64,000 nucleotides of DNA from Sphaerotilus uruguayifluvii (GTDB lineage Bacteria; Pseudomonadota; Gammaproteobacteria; Burkholderiales; Burkholderiaceae_C), in contig NZ_JABSNM010000009.1 of assembly GCF_013294065.1 (NCBI RefSeq), forward strand, positions 145,402 through 209,401, given 5' to 3'. Below the pieces are notes generated by a model that made no database searches, had not been told where the DNA came from, and saw nothing but the letters and a program-made list of their open reading frames with translations. Below, in pieces: positions 1-8,847 of this stretch. The position numbers were made by a program, and so were the translations under genes. Position 1 is the first letter of the stretch, and the number at the start of each line of letters is the position of its first letter.

Positions 1-2384
1 CCGACCGGGCCGAGGCCGGTGCCGGTCAGCGCCAGCGGGGCCAGCGCGGTGCCGCTGGAGACGACCTGCAGGCGGGCGCCGTGCGTGCCCGGCGAGCCGG
101 GGCTGAAGGCCAGCGTGATCGAGCAGGTCCGATCCGGCTCCAGCAGCGCGCCGGCGACGCAGGCGTCGGCCGCGCCGCCCTGGACCGGGAACATCGCCGC
201 TTCCAGCCCGATGGTGTTGATCAGCGTGAGCCGGATCGCGCCCGGGCCGAGGTTGCGCAGGCTGACGGTGTGCCTGGTCGTGCCGGCGGCGCCGATCGCC
301 TGGGTGCCGAAGTCGTGCACCTCGGTGCCGCCGACCCAGGTGACGACCGGCACGACGGCCGCGCTGCCGTGTCCGGTCACGGACAGCCTCGAGGGCGAGC
401 CGGCGGCGCTGTGCGCGATGCTCAGCGTGGCGCGGTAGTCGGTGTCGGCGGCCAGCGGCGTGAAGCGCAGCGCCAGGTCGCAGGTCTGGCCGATGGCGAG
501 CGTCGTGCCGGCGGCACAGCTCGGCGTGCTGTCCAGGCTGAAGCCGCTGCCGCTCAGGGTCACGCCGGTGAGCTGCAGGCTGGCGGTGCCGCTGTTGCGC
601 AGCCGGACCGTGCGGGTGCCGTACAGGCCGTTGACGGTCTGGCTGCCGACGTCGAGCGGGTTGGCGGCGTCGATCGTCAGCACGCCGACTGGCTGCGGCA
701 GGCCCAGGCCGGTCAGCGTCAGCACCGACGGGTTCGGCGCCGCACCGTCATGGGCGATCGAGAGCGTGGCGCTGCGGATGCCGGTGGCGCCGGGGCTGAA
801 CTGCAGCGTCACGGTGCAGGTGGCGCCGACCGCCAGCGTGTTGCCGGCCGCGCAGGTGCCGGCGCGCAGGAAGTCGCCCGGGTGCGGGCCGCCCAGGCTC
901 AGCGCGTTCAGCGTCAGCGGCTTCGAGCCGGTGTTGTGTGCCGTGACGGTGACCGTGCCTGATGGGGTCGCGCCGAGCACGGTGTCGGGGAAAGAGGGCT
1001 GCGCGGCGTCGAGCGAGAGCTGGCCGATGTCGGCGGTGCCGTCGAGGGTGATGGACAGCGGGCTGCCGCCGACCGCGCTGTCGTGGGCGATCGCCAGCGT
1101 GGCCTGGCGGTTGCCGCTCGCGGTCGGCGTGTAGTCCAGCGTCAGCGTGCAGCTCAGGCCCGGGTCCACGCGCGAGCCGGGCGTGCAGCCCGCGCCGGCG
1201 GCGATGCGGTAGTCGTCCTTTGCGGTGCCGGTGAAAGTGGGTGCGCCGAGCACGATCGCGGTGCTGCCGCGGTTGCTCAGGGCCGTGGACACGGGGCCGG
1301 CGGCGCTCGGGGTCAACCGCGTCGGCGAGGCCGTCAGCGGCCACGCCGCCGTGCCCGACAGGCCCAGGCTGGTGCTGACGGTGCCGCCGGTGCCGGTGAT
1401 GGTGACCGGGATGCTGGCGGGCAGGGGTGTGGAGATCGCGGCAGCGGTGGGCTGCCAGCGCAGGCTGACGGTGCAGACGCCGCTGTCGGCGGCGATGACC
1501 CGGCCGGCGCATCCGGGGCTGTCTTCGGTGACGCCGGCGGGCAGGGTCAGCGCGTAGGTCCTGGCGTCCGGATAGGTGCTGCTGATCTGGACGGTCCGCA
1601 CGACCGAGGCGCCGCCGATCACCGCCTCGCCGAAGGCCAGGGCCTGCGGCGACAGCGTGACCGTCGGCCGGTAGGCGGTGGCGTCGACCGTGATCGTGCG
1701 GCCGCCGGCGGAGGCGGACGGCTGCACGTCGCTGCCGGCGTAGGTCGGCGTGACGGTGAGGGTGCTGGTGAGCGTGGCGCTGGTCTGCGGCGCCACCACA
1801 TCGGCCGGCTGGGGCTGGAAGACGACGTCGAGGTCGAGGCGGCAGGTGCCGGGCGTCAGGCTGGATGAGGCCGCGGGCACGGTCAGGGCCGTGCAGGTGC
1901 TGCTCGATTTCCGGGTGACGCTGAAGCGCGGGTTGCTGCTGCTGAGGGCCAGCGTCAGCTCGGCGCCCCGGTAGTTGCTCAGCGTGAAGGAGGTCGAGGC
2001 CGTGCGTGTGGCGCCGGTGGCTGTGGTGCCGGGGAACGTCAGCGTGGCCGCGGCGGGCACGGCGAGGGCGTCGCGCAGGTTCAGCAGATAGGCTGCGACG
2101 GCATCCCGATCCTGTGCCGTCAGCGTGTCGGCGACCGACTTCATCATCGAACAGCTGGCGTTCAGCCGTGTCTGCAGGTTCGATGCATTGCCGACGAAGT
2201 CTTCGGACAGACCGACGGCATAGCCCGAGCAGTCGTTCGGGGTCGTGGCCTGGACCGTCGGCGGGTTGGTGTGGCATCCAGCGCATTTCGGGGCCGCCAG
2301 TCCGAAGTTCTGCGCCTGGCTGGCGCCGGTGGCGGCCAGCAGCAGCGCCAGCCCGGCTGCTCTCGGGACGAACGTCGACATCAT
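1..2384 (-). CDS. Exported c-type cytochrome with choice-of-anchor-D repeats (3' end outside window)
   Basis: The gene starts at ATG 2384 after a GGGAGAAG ribosome site and is still open at base 1, so about 794 residues are visible. A signal peptide is followed by likely cleavage after residue 24 (ASQA). A heme motif CAGCH lies at residues 34-38. A methionine-containing stretch (SMMKSVAD) about 45 residues later could supply the sixth heme ligand, so residues 25 to about 105 look like one cytochrome c domain. The rest is a series of Ig-like modules with the recurring pattern C-x-x-G-x-x-L-x-x-G-x-x-C, then L-x-F-x-P, then A-x-L-x-I-x-H. That pattern is typical of choice-of-anchor-D (ASPM/SPD-2/Hydin-like) repeats. 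It is the last gene of a minus-strand operon, 36 bp after the OmpA-like gene. Its substrate and partner are unknown, and a periplasmic or surface location is inferred. Confidence 0.8.
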   Translation of the reverse strand, partial: MMSTFVPRAAGLALLLAATGASQAQNFGLAAPKCAGCHTNPPTVQATTPNDCSGYAVGLSEDFVGNASNLQTRLNASCSMMKSVADTLTAQDRDAVAAYLLNLRDALAVPAAATLTFPGTTATGATRTASTSFTLSNYRGAELTLALSSSNPRFSVTRKSSSTCTALTVPAASSSLTPGTCRLDLDVVFQPQPADVVAPQTSATLTSTLTVTPTYAGSDVQPSASAGGRTITVDATAYRPTVTLSPQALAFGEAVIGGASVVRTVQISSTYPDARTYALTLPAGVTEDSPGCAGRVIAADSGVCTVSLRWQPTAAAISTPLPASIPVTITGTGGTVSTSLGLSGTAAWPLTASPTRLTPSAAGPVSTALSNRGSTAIVLGAPTFTGTAKDDYRIAAGAGCTPGSRVDPGLSCTLTLDYTPTASGNRQATLAIAHDSAVGGSPLSITLDGTADIGQLSLDAAQPSFPDTVLGATPSGTVTVTAHNTGSKPLTLNALSLGGPHPGDFLRAGTCAAGNTLAVGATCTVTLQFSPGATGIRSATLSIAHDGAAPNPSVLTLTGLGLPQPVGVLTIDAANPLDVGSQTVNGLYGTRTVRLRNSGTASLQLTGVTLSGSGFSLDSTPSCAAGTTLAIGQTCDLALRFTPLAADTDYRATLSIAHSAAGSPSRLSVTGHGSAAVVPVVTWVGGTEVHDFGTQAIGAAGTTRHTVSLRNLGPGAIRLTLINTIGLEAAMFPVQGGAADACVAGALLEPDRTCSITLAFSPGSPGTHGARLQVVSSGTALAPLALTGTGLGPV

Positions 2385-2420
2385 GTGCTTCTCCCTGTTC
2401 CGGCCAGAGGAAAGTCCGCC

Positions 2421-3650
2421 CTACACGCAGTCCACCACCCGGAACTCCACCCGCCGGTCCAGCGCATCGCGCAGATCGTCCGTGCCGAGCCCGACCAGCG
2501 CCTCGCGCGAGCCCACGCCGGCGGCGCTCAGCCGGGCGCCGAGCGCGCGGTTGCTGCGCTCCAGCAGCTTCTGCACCGCCTCGGCGCGCTGGCGCGACAG
2601 CGTTTCGTTGGCGCGGGCGCTGCCGGTGCGGCTGGTGTGGCCGACGATGCGCACGCAGGCGTCGGCGCGGCCGGTCTCGCGCGCCAGCGTGTCGAGCCAG
2701 AGCTGGTACTGCTGCGGCAGGTCGCCGATCGGGCTGAAGCTCGTGCGTCCGGGCTGGAACAGGATCTTGATCGGCAGGCGCTTCGTGTCGAGTCCGGTCG
2801 CGATGATGCGTTCGAAGGCGCTGCGTGCGGCCTGCGGGTCGCCGAGCTTCCAGCTCGTCAGGTACAGCCCGTTGAGCACGCGCAGATCGCCCGGATCGGC
2901 CATCGTGTCGGCCTCGCGGTAGAGCTGGTGGGCCTCCTGCATGCGCCCGGCGCCGTAGGCCAGGATCGCCTCGTTGACCACCGCGGCGCCGGGCAGCCGG
3001 CTCAGGTAGTCCGGGTCGGCCGGGTCGCCGACGCGCGTGTTGACCTGGCACGAGTTGATGTAGCCGAGCGTCGTGCGGTCCTTGTGCCAGGTCGGGCTGT
3101 CGGCGTAGAACTTCAGCGGCTCCGGGTTGACCGAGTCGACCGTGCTGCGGTCGAGCTGCTTGGCCACCACCCGGCCGGTGCGCAGGTCGATCAGCGTCAG
3201 CCAGACGCGGAAGGCGTCGGGCACGGTGTCGACGGCGCGCTCGACGTTGACCGGCGTGAGCGTGCCGATCAGCAGCAGCGGCTTGTCGGCCAGCGCCTGC
3301 CGGGTCAGCGGGCGGGGTTTCCACTGCGGCGTCTGGCGTCGCAGCAGGGCTTCGAGCTGCTCGCCCATGCGTACCGTGCTGGCGGTCTGCGCGCCGGTGT
3401 TGGCGTCGATCAGCGGATCGATCACCAGCGTGCGGGCCTCGGCGCCGAGCTGATCGCGTGCCTGCAGCAGCAGTTGTTCGCCGGCCCGCGCGATCGCGTC
3501 CTCGAAGCGGATCGGGTCCGGCGCGACCAGATCCTTCGGGCGGGTCGGGGACGCGGAGGCGGACGGCTGCGCCTCGGCCGGCGGCAGCGACAGCATCGAC
3601 GACAGCAGCACCAGGGCGGCGGCGTACAGGCAGGCGGGCAGGAGCTTCAT
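2421..3650 (-). CDS. OmpA-family periplasmic protein
   Basis: This is a 409-residue protein. A signal peptide (MKLLPACLYAAALVLLSS, then PPAEAQP) predicts export. Residues about 215-265 contain helical repeat-like sequence (NEAILAYGAGRMQEAHQLYREA, interrupted here only by description) that resembles a TPR pair. The last 120 residues form an OmpA/MotB-type peptidoglycan-binding domain, with FQPGRTSFSP, the VGHTSRTGS turn, the LSRQRAEAV helix and the closing DRRVEFRV. It probably ties the envelope cytochromes to the cell wall. It lies between the two heme-protein genes in one minus-strand operon (38 bp from the upstream gene, 36 bp to the downstream one). The function of the N-terminal half is not recognised. 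Confidence 0.85.
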   Translation of the reverse strand: MKLLPACLYAAALVLLSSMLSLPPAEAQPSASASPTRPKDLVAPDPIRFEDAIARAGEQLLLQARDQLGAEARTLVIDPLIDANTGAQTASTVRMGEQLEALLRRQTPQWKPRPLTRQALADKPLLLIGTLTPVNVERAVDTVPDAFRVWLTLIDLRTGRVVAKQLDRSTVDSVNPEPLKFYADSPTWHKDRTTLGYINSCQVNTRVGDPADPDYLSRLPGAAVVNEAILAYGAGRMQEAHQLYREADTMADPGDLRVLNGLYLTSWKLGDPQAARSAFERIIATGLDTKRLPIKILFQPGRTSFSPIGDLPQQYQLWLDTLARETGRADACVRIVGHTSRTGSARANETLSRQRAEAVQKLLERSNRALGARLSAAGVGSREALVGLGTDDLRDALDRRVEFRVVDCV

Positions 3651-3688
3651 GACGGCGGCCTTGCGAGGACAGGGCGGAAAACGAGGGG

Positions 3689-5953
3689 TCAGCGCGTGTC
3701 GAACACCGGATCGGGCGCCGGTTTCGTGATGTCGCAGCCGAACACCTGCTCGCTGATGCGGCCGAGCCCGGCATCGGCGCCGAGCCGCTCGGTCACGCGG
3801 TCCAGCGTGACCAGGGCGTTGGGCATCGAGCGGTTGACGGCCAGGTCGGCGCCGCCGCCGCACAGGTGGCTGCGGTAGCCGGACGGGATCGAGCGGTCCC
3901 AGTCGAAGCGGCCGCTGGCGCTGGCGAAGGCGACGTGGCAGGTGCGGCACGACGCGCCGATCACCTCGCGGTAGAGGCGGTCTGCGCCGGGCACGCTGCG
4001 GGCGTGGGCGATCCAGGCCGGGGGCACGTAGGCCTTGTCCTGCGCCGTCGATCCGTCTGCGTACCAGCCGTCGATCAGCCGGCTGACGGGGGTGTCGGCG
4101 CTGCCTTCGGTGGCCTGGACGAGGCGGTTGAGCGCGTGCAGCGCCACCTGCTGGTCGGCCTCGCGCAGGCCCGGGGCGCTGCTGAAGCGGTAGTTGCCGG
4201 CATCGAACGGCAGGAAGCGCGACCCGAGCATCGGCGAGGCGCCCCGTGCGGTCGGGAAGCGCCCGGCGTGCGTCGCTCCACCGTGGCAGGCGACGCAGAC
4301 CCCCGGCATGTACTTCTCGCCGCGGCCGTCGAGGTTGACCGACAGCAGCAGCCTGCCGTCGGGTCCGAACGTGACGAACTTCGTGAACGGCCGGCCGCCG
4401 TTGGCGCCGGGCGTGGCGGTCCACTCCATGCCGACGCAGGCCACCTGCTTCAGCCCCTGGCGCGCCTGGTCGATCGTGCTGTCGACTTCGGCCTGGCCGA
4501 AGCCGTCCGGGCCGGGGTGATTGCAGACCAGGAAGGCGATCTGGTCGGCGCTGCGCCGCACGGCCGACATGCGCCGCACCAGGTTCAGGTCCATGCGGTT
4601 GATGTAGTCGGCGCTGGCCTTGTCGGCGGCAGCGATGCCGTCGTCGTAGGGCGGCAGGCGGTGATGGCGCTGCCAGTCGGCCATCGTCACGGGCTGCGCC
4701 GGCGTGCCCTGGGCATCGCAATCCGACACCAGGCCGAGCGCGCGGTAATAGGCGCAGGCGCTCTGCGGCGTGTCCAGCCCCTTGTAGGCGAGGAACCGGT
4801 CGGCGCCGGGCAGGCCGTCCGAGAGGCTGCCCGACGGGGCCGTGACCGGGCGGCCCCGCACGTTGCCGTCCGGCCCGTTCGCGAGCATGCGGGTGATGCG
4901 CGGTGGCGTGTTGGCCAGGCGGAGCGGGGGCATCTCCACCGGCGTCTCCGCCAGGTAGGGGCCGGACGCCAGCAGGTCGACGGTCTGCCGCAGACCTTCG
5001 CAGTTCACCTCCAGCCGGTAGCTGCCCTGTGCGGCCACGGCGGCCTCCAGCAGATAGTCTCCGTACCGGTTGGCCGGGATCGCCGCCGTGGCGGCGGTGC
5101 CGTCGGTCTGCAGCAGCCGCAGCGTGGCGACGCGGGTCAGGCCGGTGCCCGGATCCTGGCGGCCGCAGGCCGAGCCGTCGGCCAGTTCGACGTGACCGTA
5201 CAGGCGCAGGTTGATTCCGGCGCCGGGGCTCACGGGAACCGTGGCCGGCGCAGCGCTCGGGACGTAGGCCGGCATGCAGACCGGCCAGGCGCTGCGCGCC
5301 AGTGCCGCATCGCGCGTGCAGTGCAGGCGGTACGCGCCCGAAGTCGGCACGGGCAGCCGTGGCAGCACGAGTTCCCCCGATCCGTCGCTGCGGCCGCTGA
5401 AGAGGGTCTGGTCCGTGTCGTCGCGCACCTCGACCAGCACGTCGGGCAGGGCGAGCGTGCGCTCGCCCGTGGTCGTGCCGTCGCGGCTGGTGAAGATCCA
5501 TCTGCCTGCCGCCTGCAGGCGCAGCCGTCCGCCGAGCTGGCCATCGTCGGTGACGGCCGGGGGCGCGTGCAGGGGCTGGGCGGTCGTGGCGGGTGTCGCT
5601 GCGGGGTCGAGCGCATCGGACGACACCGCATATTGCGCCTGGGCATGTCCCCCGCGTCCGTCGGACACCGTGACGTAGGCGAAATGCAGTCCGGGGCCGC
5701 CGGGCAGGGTCCAGGTCGTGCTCGAGGCATCGCGGTCGTCGATGCGGCCGGCGGTGACGCGCCACTGGTAGTGCAGCGTGTCGCCGTCGGCATCCCGGGC
5801 CGCGACCGACAGCGTGGTCTTGTCCGGGCCGCTGTCCTGTGCCGTGGCGCTGGAGCCGCCGCCGCAGCCGGGCAGGGCCAGCGCGACCAGCAGTGCCAGC
5901 GTGGCACCGCCCGTACGTTCGGCGCCGGGGTGAGGGGTGCTGCAAGTGCTCAT
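3689..5953 (-). CDS. Di-heme c-type cytochrome lipoprotein
   Basis: This is a 754-residue lipoprotein. The N-terminus has a hydrophobic stretch ending in the lipobox LPGC followed by GGGSS, so lipidation and outer-membrane anchoring are likely. Residues about 45-110 resemble a PKD/Ig-like domain (DADGDTLHYQW, YVTVSDGRGG). The C-terminal half carries two heme motifs, CVACH at residues 553-557 and CRTCH at 669-673. The spacing suggests two separate cytochrome c modules or one large di-heme domain. It is the first gene of the operon with the OmpA-like and choice-of-anchor-D cytochromes. Its promoter has the perfect form of the palindrome shared with the T6SS genes. I do not recognise a named family, and electron transfer at the envelope is inferred only from the hemes. 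Confidence 0.82.
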   Translation of the reverse strand: MSTCSTPHPGAERTGGATLALLVALALPGCGGGSSATAQDSGPDKTTLSVAARDADGDTLHYQWRVTAGRIDDRDASSTTWTLPGGPGLHFAYVTVSDGRGGHAQAQYAVSSDALDPAATPATTAQPLHAPPAVTDDGQLGGRLRLQAAGRWIFTSRDGTTTGERTLALPDVLVEVRDDTDQTLFSGRSDGSGELVLPRLPVPTSGAYRLHCTRDAALARSAWPVCMPAYVPSAAPATVPVSPGAGINLRLYGHVELADGSACGRQDPGTGLTRVATLRLLQTDGTAATAAIPANRYGDYLLEAAVAAQGSYRLEVNCEGLRQTVDLLASGPYLAETPVEMPPLRLANTPPRITRMLANGPDGNVRGRPVTAPSGSLSDGLPGADRFLAYKGLDTPQSACAYYRALGLVSDCDAQGTPAQPVTMADWQRHHRLPPYDDGIAAADKASADYINRMDLNLVRRMSAVRRSADQIAFLVCNHPGPDGFGQAEVDSTIDQARQGLKQVACVGMEWTATPGANGGRPFTKFVTFGPDGRLLLSVNLDGRGEKYMPGVCVACHGGATHAGRFPTARGASPMLGSRFLPFDAGNYRFSSAPGLREADQQVALHALNRLVQATEGSADTPVSRLIDGWYADGSTAQDKAYVPPAWIAHARSVPGADRLYREVIGASCRTCHVAFASASGRFDWDRSIPSGYRSHLCGGGADLAVNRSMPNALVTLDRVTERLGADAGLGRISEQVFGCDITKPAPDPVFDTR

Positions 5954-5989
5954 GCCGGATGCCCTTCTGTCAGTCGGCCTGCCGGCCCG

Positions 5990-6032
5990 ATTCTGTCCAC
6001 GCGGCGAAGGTCTGAAGCATGACTTTGGTCAT
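5990..6032 (-). promoter_or_regulatory. Promoter with perfect ATGAC-N4-GTCAT operator for the cytochrome operon
   Basis: The 14-bp perfect palindrome ATGACTTTGGTCAT is at 6019-6032. Read on the minus strand it is followed by exactly 23 nt and then a -10-like CAGAAT (complement of 5990-5995). The predicted start of transcription is near 5983, about 30 nt before the ATG at 5953. The hexamer in the -35 position (GCTTCA) is poor. This fits an activator bound at about -42. The assignment is inferred from the same layout at three other promoters in the window. Confidence 0.6.
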
Positions 6033-6058
6033 GGCTGAGGAGGCTGCCGAGGCGGGGG

Positions 6059-7747
6059 TCAGCGGCATTCCCGCCGCATGAAGCTGCGCTCGGCGTCGGT
6101 CACCGGGTCGCCCAGAGCCGATTTCTGCAGCAGGTCGTTGCACTTGAGCTGGGTGACGTAGTCCGGTGCCGGCGGCTGGGCCCGGATGACCTTGGGCGGT
6201 CGGCCGTCCGGACTCCAGACCGAGCGGTCGGAGACCTCCGGCGGCGACAGCGTCGGGCTCTCGTCCGAGGGCGCCTTGCGCGCCGGGGCCGGGGTGTTGC
6301 CGGCCGACCGCGGCGGAGCGGGAGGCGAGGGCGGCGGCGTCTTGCGCTCCGGGGTCCGGGCGACCGCCGGCGCCGAGGCCGGGGAGACGGTCACCGGATC
6401 GGCCTGCGCGGACGCGGCGGAGCCGGGCAGGGATGCGGCAGGGGCCGCGGGGGCGGTGGCGACGGGCGGCGGTGGCGCCGCGGGGGCGGGCTGCGGCTCC
6501 GGGGCCGAGGCGGTCGTGACCGGTGCCGGCTCAGCCGCCGGCGTCGGTGCGTGTGCAGGACGCCCGAGCCGGTAGGCCAGTCCGGCCGCGCCGACCAGCA
6601 GCACGGCCGCGGCGGCCATCCAGAGGCCGGAGGATCGGGCCGCCGCCGGCCTCGGCAGCGCAGCGGGGGGCGACCCGGCCGGAGGCGTCGCGCGCAGGGG
6701 TGGGGGCGGCGGCTGCGGTGGCGGTGGCGGCGAGCGCACCGGGGCGGCGGGCGGCGCTGCCGAGGGGGCGGGCCCGACCGCGGGCGCCGCCAGCAGCGCG
6801 CGCAGTTCGGCCACGCTCTGCGGCCGGTGCTGCGGCAGCACCGCCAGGCAGGCGTCGATCGCCTCGAGGAAGGCCGGGCCGCACAGGCCGGCCGCGCTGC
6901 GCACCAGCGGCTGGTACTTGTCGGTCACCACGCGGGTGACCGACTGCGGCGGCGTGCGCCCGGTCAGCGCGAAATGCACGACCGAGGCCAGCGCGTACAG
7001 GTCGGTCCACGGCCCCTGCTTGACGCCGGGCATGTCGCCGTACTGCTCGATCGGCGCATAGCCGGTCTTCAGGATGACCGTCAGCGCCTGCGTCATGTCG
7101 CCGATGACCCGCCGCGCCGCGCCGAGGTCGAGAATGACCGGGCGGCCGTCCTCGAGGATCATGATGTTGTCGGGCGCGATGTCGCGGTGGCAGGTGTCGG
7201 CGCGGTGCATGGTCTCGAGCGCGTCGAGCAGCGGCACCAGCAGCGCGCGCAGCCAGAGCTCGTCGGGCGGCCCGGGCAGCGCCTTGAGCACCTCGCCCAG
7301 CGTGCGGCCGACGTAGCAGGGCATCACCATGTAGGCGGTGCCGTTGCCCTCCCAGAAGCGGTGGACCTTGATCAGCGAGGGGTGATCGAAGCTGGCCAGC
7401 AGCCGCGCCTCGTTGATGAAGCTGCGCAGGCCCGCCTCGAAGGTCTCGGCGTGGCGGCGCGAGCGCACCGAGACCGTCATCGCCTGCGTGCGCGCGGCCA
7501 GCGACGAGGGCATGTATTCCTTGATCGCGACCCGCCGGTGCAGCGAATGGTCCTGAGCGAGGTAGACGATGCCGAAGCCGCCCTCGCCGATGACCGACAG
7601 CAGCTCGAACTCCTCCAGCCGGGTGCCGGCGGGCAGCGCGTTGCCGAACTCGTCGTCGGCGAGTTCGCCGGGCGGTGGCGGACCGGCCGGTGCAGGGCCC
7701 AGCCGGGTCCGGTCCGGATCGTCGGCGGTGGCGGACGGTTCTGGCAT
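6059..7747 (-). CDS. Membrane-anchored Ser/Thr protein kinase (PpkA-like), kinase 1
   Basis: This is a 562-residue Hanks-type kinase. The glycine loop GEGGFGIVY is at 54-62, the ATP lysine at 76 (VAIK), the catalytic HRDIAPDN at 187-194, and DLG replaces DFG at 207-209. The kinase domain ends near residue 320. A Pro/Ala-rich linker and one membrane segment (about 374-393) follow, then a Pro/Ala-rich tail ending with a Cys-containing patch. The topology would place the kinase inside and the tail in the periplasm. I chose the ATG at 7747 because AAGGA-like sequence precedes it and because the shared operator/promoter lies upstream of it; the in-frame start at 7864 would put the promoter inside the gene. 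By position beside tagH, pppA and tss genes it is likely part of the T6SS threonine-phosphorylation pathway. Confidence 0.85.
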   Translation of the reverse strand: MPEPSATADDPDRTRLGPAPAGPPPPGELADDEFGNALPAGTRLEEFELLSVIGEGGFGIVYLAQDHSLHRRVAIKEYMPSSLAARTQAMTVSVRSRRHAETFEAGLRSFINEARLLASFDHPSLIKVHRFWEGNGTAYMVMPCYVGRTLGEVLKALPGPPDELWLRALLVPLLDALETMHRADTCHRDIAPDNIMILEDGRPVILDLGAARRVIGDMTQALTVILKTGYAPIEQYGDMPGVKQGPWTDLYALASVVHFALTGRTPPQSVTRVVTDKYQPLVRSAAGLCGPAFLEAIDACLAVLPQHRPQSVAELRALLAAPAVGPAPSAAPPAAPVRSPPPPPQPPPPPLRATPPAGSPPAALPRPAAARSSGLWMAAAAVLLVGAAGLAYRLGRPAHAPTPAAEPAPVTTASAPEPQPAPAAPPPPVATAPAAPAASLPGSAASAQADPVTVSPASAPAVARTPERKTPPPSPPAPPRSAGNTPAPARKAPSDESPTLSPPEVSDRSVWSPDGRPPKVIRAQPPAPDYVTQLKCNDLLQKSALGDPVTDAERSFMRRECR

Positions 7748-7796
7748 CGAGGCTTCCTGGCGGGAGGGCGGGCAGGCCCGGACGGGCGACGCGAGG

Positions 7797-7839
7797 ATTG
7801 TCCCGGGCGCAGGCGCGGCCGTCGAATGACCAAAGTCCT
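7797..7839 (-). promoter_or_regulatory. Promoter with ATGAC-N4-GTCAT-type operator for kinase 1
   Basis: The plus-strand sequence ATGACCAAAGTCCT at 7826-7839 matches the palindrome at 13 of 14 positions, with the promoter-proximal half intact. On the minus strand, 23 nt follow before the -10-like GACAAT (complement of 7797-7802). The predicted transcription start is near 7790, about 43 nt before the ATG at 7747. Confidence 0.55.
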
Positions 7840-7862
7840 GTGCGCGTCCCGGGGCGGGACGC

Positions 7863-7905
7863 ATGACTTTCGGCGCTTGCCGCTCCCCCGGGCGGCATGT
7901 CCTGA
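7863..7905 (+). promoter_or_regulatory. Shared 19-bp element upstream of the FecR-like/heme-sensor/kinase operon
   Basis: ATGACTTTCGGCGCTTGCC at 7863-7881 matches the element at 13181-13199 in 17 of 19 positions. The left part repeats the ATGACTTT of the palindromic operator, and the right part offers a TTGCC -35-like hexamer. The -10 about 17 nt further on (near 7900) is weak. It lies 43 bp before the ATG at 7924 and works in the opposite direction to the promoter at 7797-7839. Confidence 0.45.
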
Positions 7906-7923
7906 TCGGGCCGGAGGCGAGCG

Positions 7924-8847
7924 ATGAGGAACTTGCGGAGCCGGATCATGCTGCTCGGGCTGGCGCTGATCGGCGGCGTGGCGCGTGCGGCCGCGCCGCC
8001 CTCGGTCGGCCTGGTGACGGTTGCCGAGGGCGAGCCGCGCCTGATCCGCGCCGAGGCGGTGCTGCGGCTGGTGCCGGGCATGCGCCTGCAGGCGGCCGAT
8101 CTGGTCCACCTGCCCGAGGCGCCGGCCGCGCTGGTGCGCATCGAGCAGGCCGACGGCTCGGTGCTGGAGCTCGGACCGGGCGCACGGCTGTGGAGCGCGC
8201 CGCGCCTGGCCGGGGGCGCCGACTGGTATGTGCTGTCGGGCTGGTTCAAGTTCGCCACGCGGCAGGCGCGCGCGACGCTGATGACGCCGCTGCTGGCCTG
8301 GCGGCCGGCCGCCGCGGTCACGATCGCGCGGCTGGAGCCGCAGGGGCCGGCGCTGTCGCTGTTCGTCGAGAGCGGCATGCCGCAGTGGCAGCCGCGCCAG
8401 CCGGCGCTGCGCCTGCCCGAGGTGCCGGTGCACGCGGGTGACCACCTGGTGCTGCGGCCGGGCGCCAGCGGCCGCCCGGTGGCGCGGCCGCGGCCGCCGG
8501 CCGAGTGGCTTGCGGCGCTGCCGGCGGCCTTCCGCGACACGCTGCCGCCGCTGGCCGGGCGCTTCGCCGGCGAGGTCCCGCCCGGCGCGGTGCTCGGCGA
8601 GCCGGACTACGCGCTGCTGGCGCCCTGGCTGCAGGGCGAGCCGCTGCTGCGGCGCGCCGGCGTCGAGCGCTGGCGCGCGCTGGCGGCGCGCCGGGAGTTC
8701 CGGGCCGCGCTGCGCGCGCATCTGGCCGAGCATCCGGAGTGGGCGCCGGTGCTCGATCCGCCCGCCGCGCCGCGCCGCGCGTCGCCGGGCGCGGCCGTCG
8801 ACGCGCCGTCCTCGTCGGGCGCCCATTCACCGGGAGTGCGTCCGTGA
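7924..8847 (+). CDS. Exported FecR-domain-like protein
   Basis: This is a 307-residue protein with a signal peptide (LLGLALIGGVARA, cleavage near residue 22). Residues about 30-115 have the FecR-domain pattern: a short glycine-bounded strand (EGEPRLIR), GMRLQAADLV, then a DGSVLELGPGARLW turn. The rest is Arg/Pro/Ala-rich without a recognised domain. The ribosome site GGAGGCGAGCG supports the start. Its stop overlaps the GTG start of the heme-sensor gene by 4 bp, so the two are translationally coupled. A periplasmic ligand-binding or scaffold role beside the sensor is inferred. It is not a sigma regulator of the FecI type, since no FecI or receptor gene is nearby. Confidence 0.7.
   Translation: MRNLRSRIMLLGLALIGGVARAAAPPSVGLVTVAEGEPRLIRAEAVLRLVPGMRLQAADLVHLPEAPAALVRIEQADGSVLELGPGARLWSAPRLAGGADWYVLSGWFKFATRQARATLMTPLLAWRPAAAVTIARLEPQGPALSLFVESGMPQWQPRQPALRLPEVPVHAGDHLVLRPGASGRPVARPRPPAEWLAALPAAFRDTLPPLAGRFAGEVPPGAVLGEPDYALLAPWLQGEPLLRRAGVERWRALAARREFRAALRAHLAEHPEWAPVLDPPAAPRRASPGAAVDAPSSSGAHSPGVRP

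Noticed and set aside
748..3774. Very long Arg/Pro/His-rich open frame on the minus strand
   Set aside because: It overlaps two better-supported genes in another frame, has no domain or signal, and shows the composition expected of an off-frame reading in high-GC DNA. Many other long frames in the window fail in the same way.
7748..7864. Longer N-terminus for kinase 1
   Set aside because: It would place the shared operator and -10 inside the gene and has no ribosome site.
7863..7905. Sigma-54 promoter at the shared ATGACTTTCG element
   Set aside because: The element lacks the GG-N10-GC spacing needed for -24/-12 recognition.
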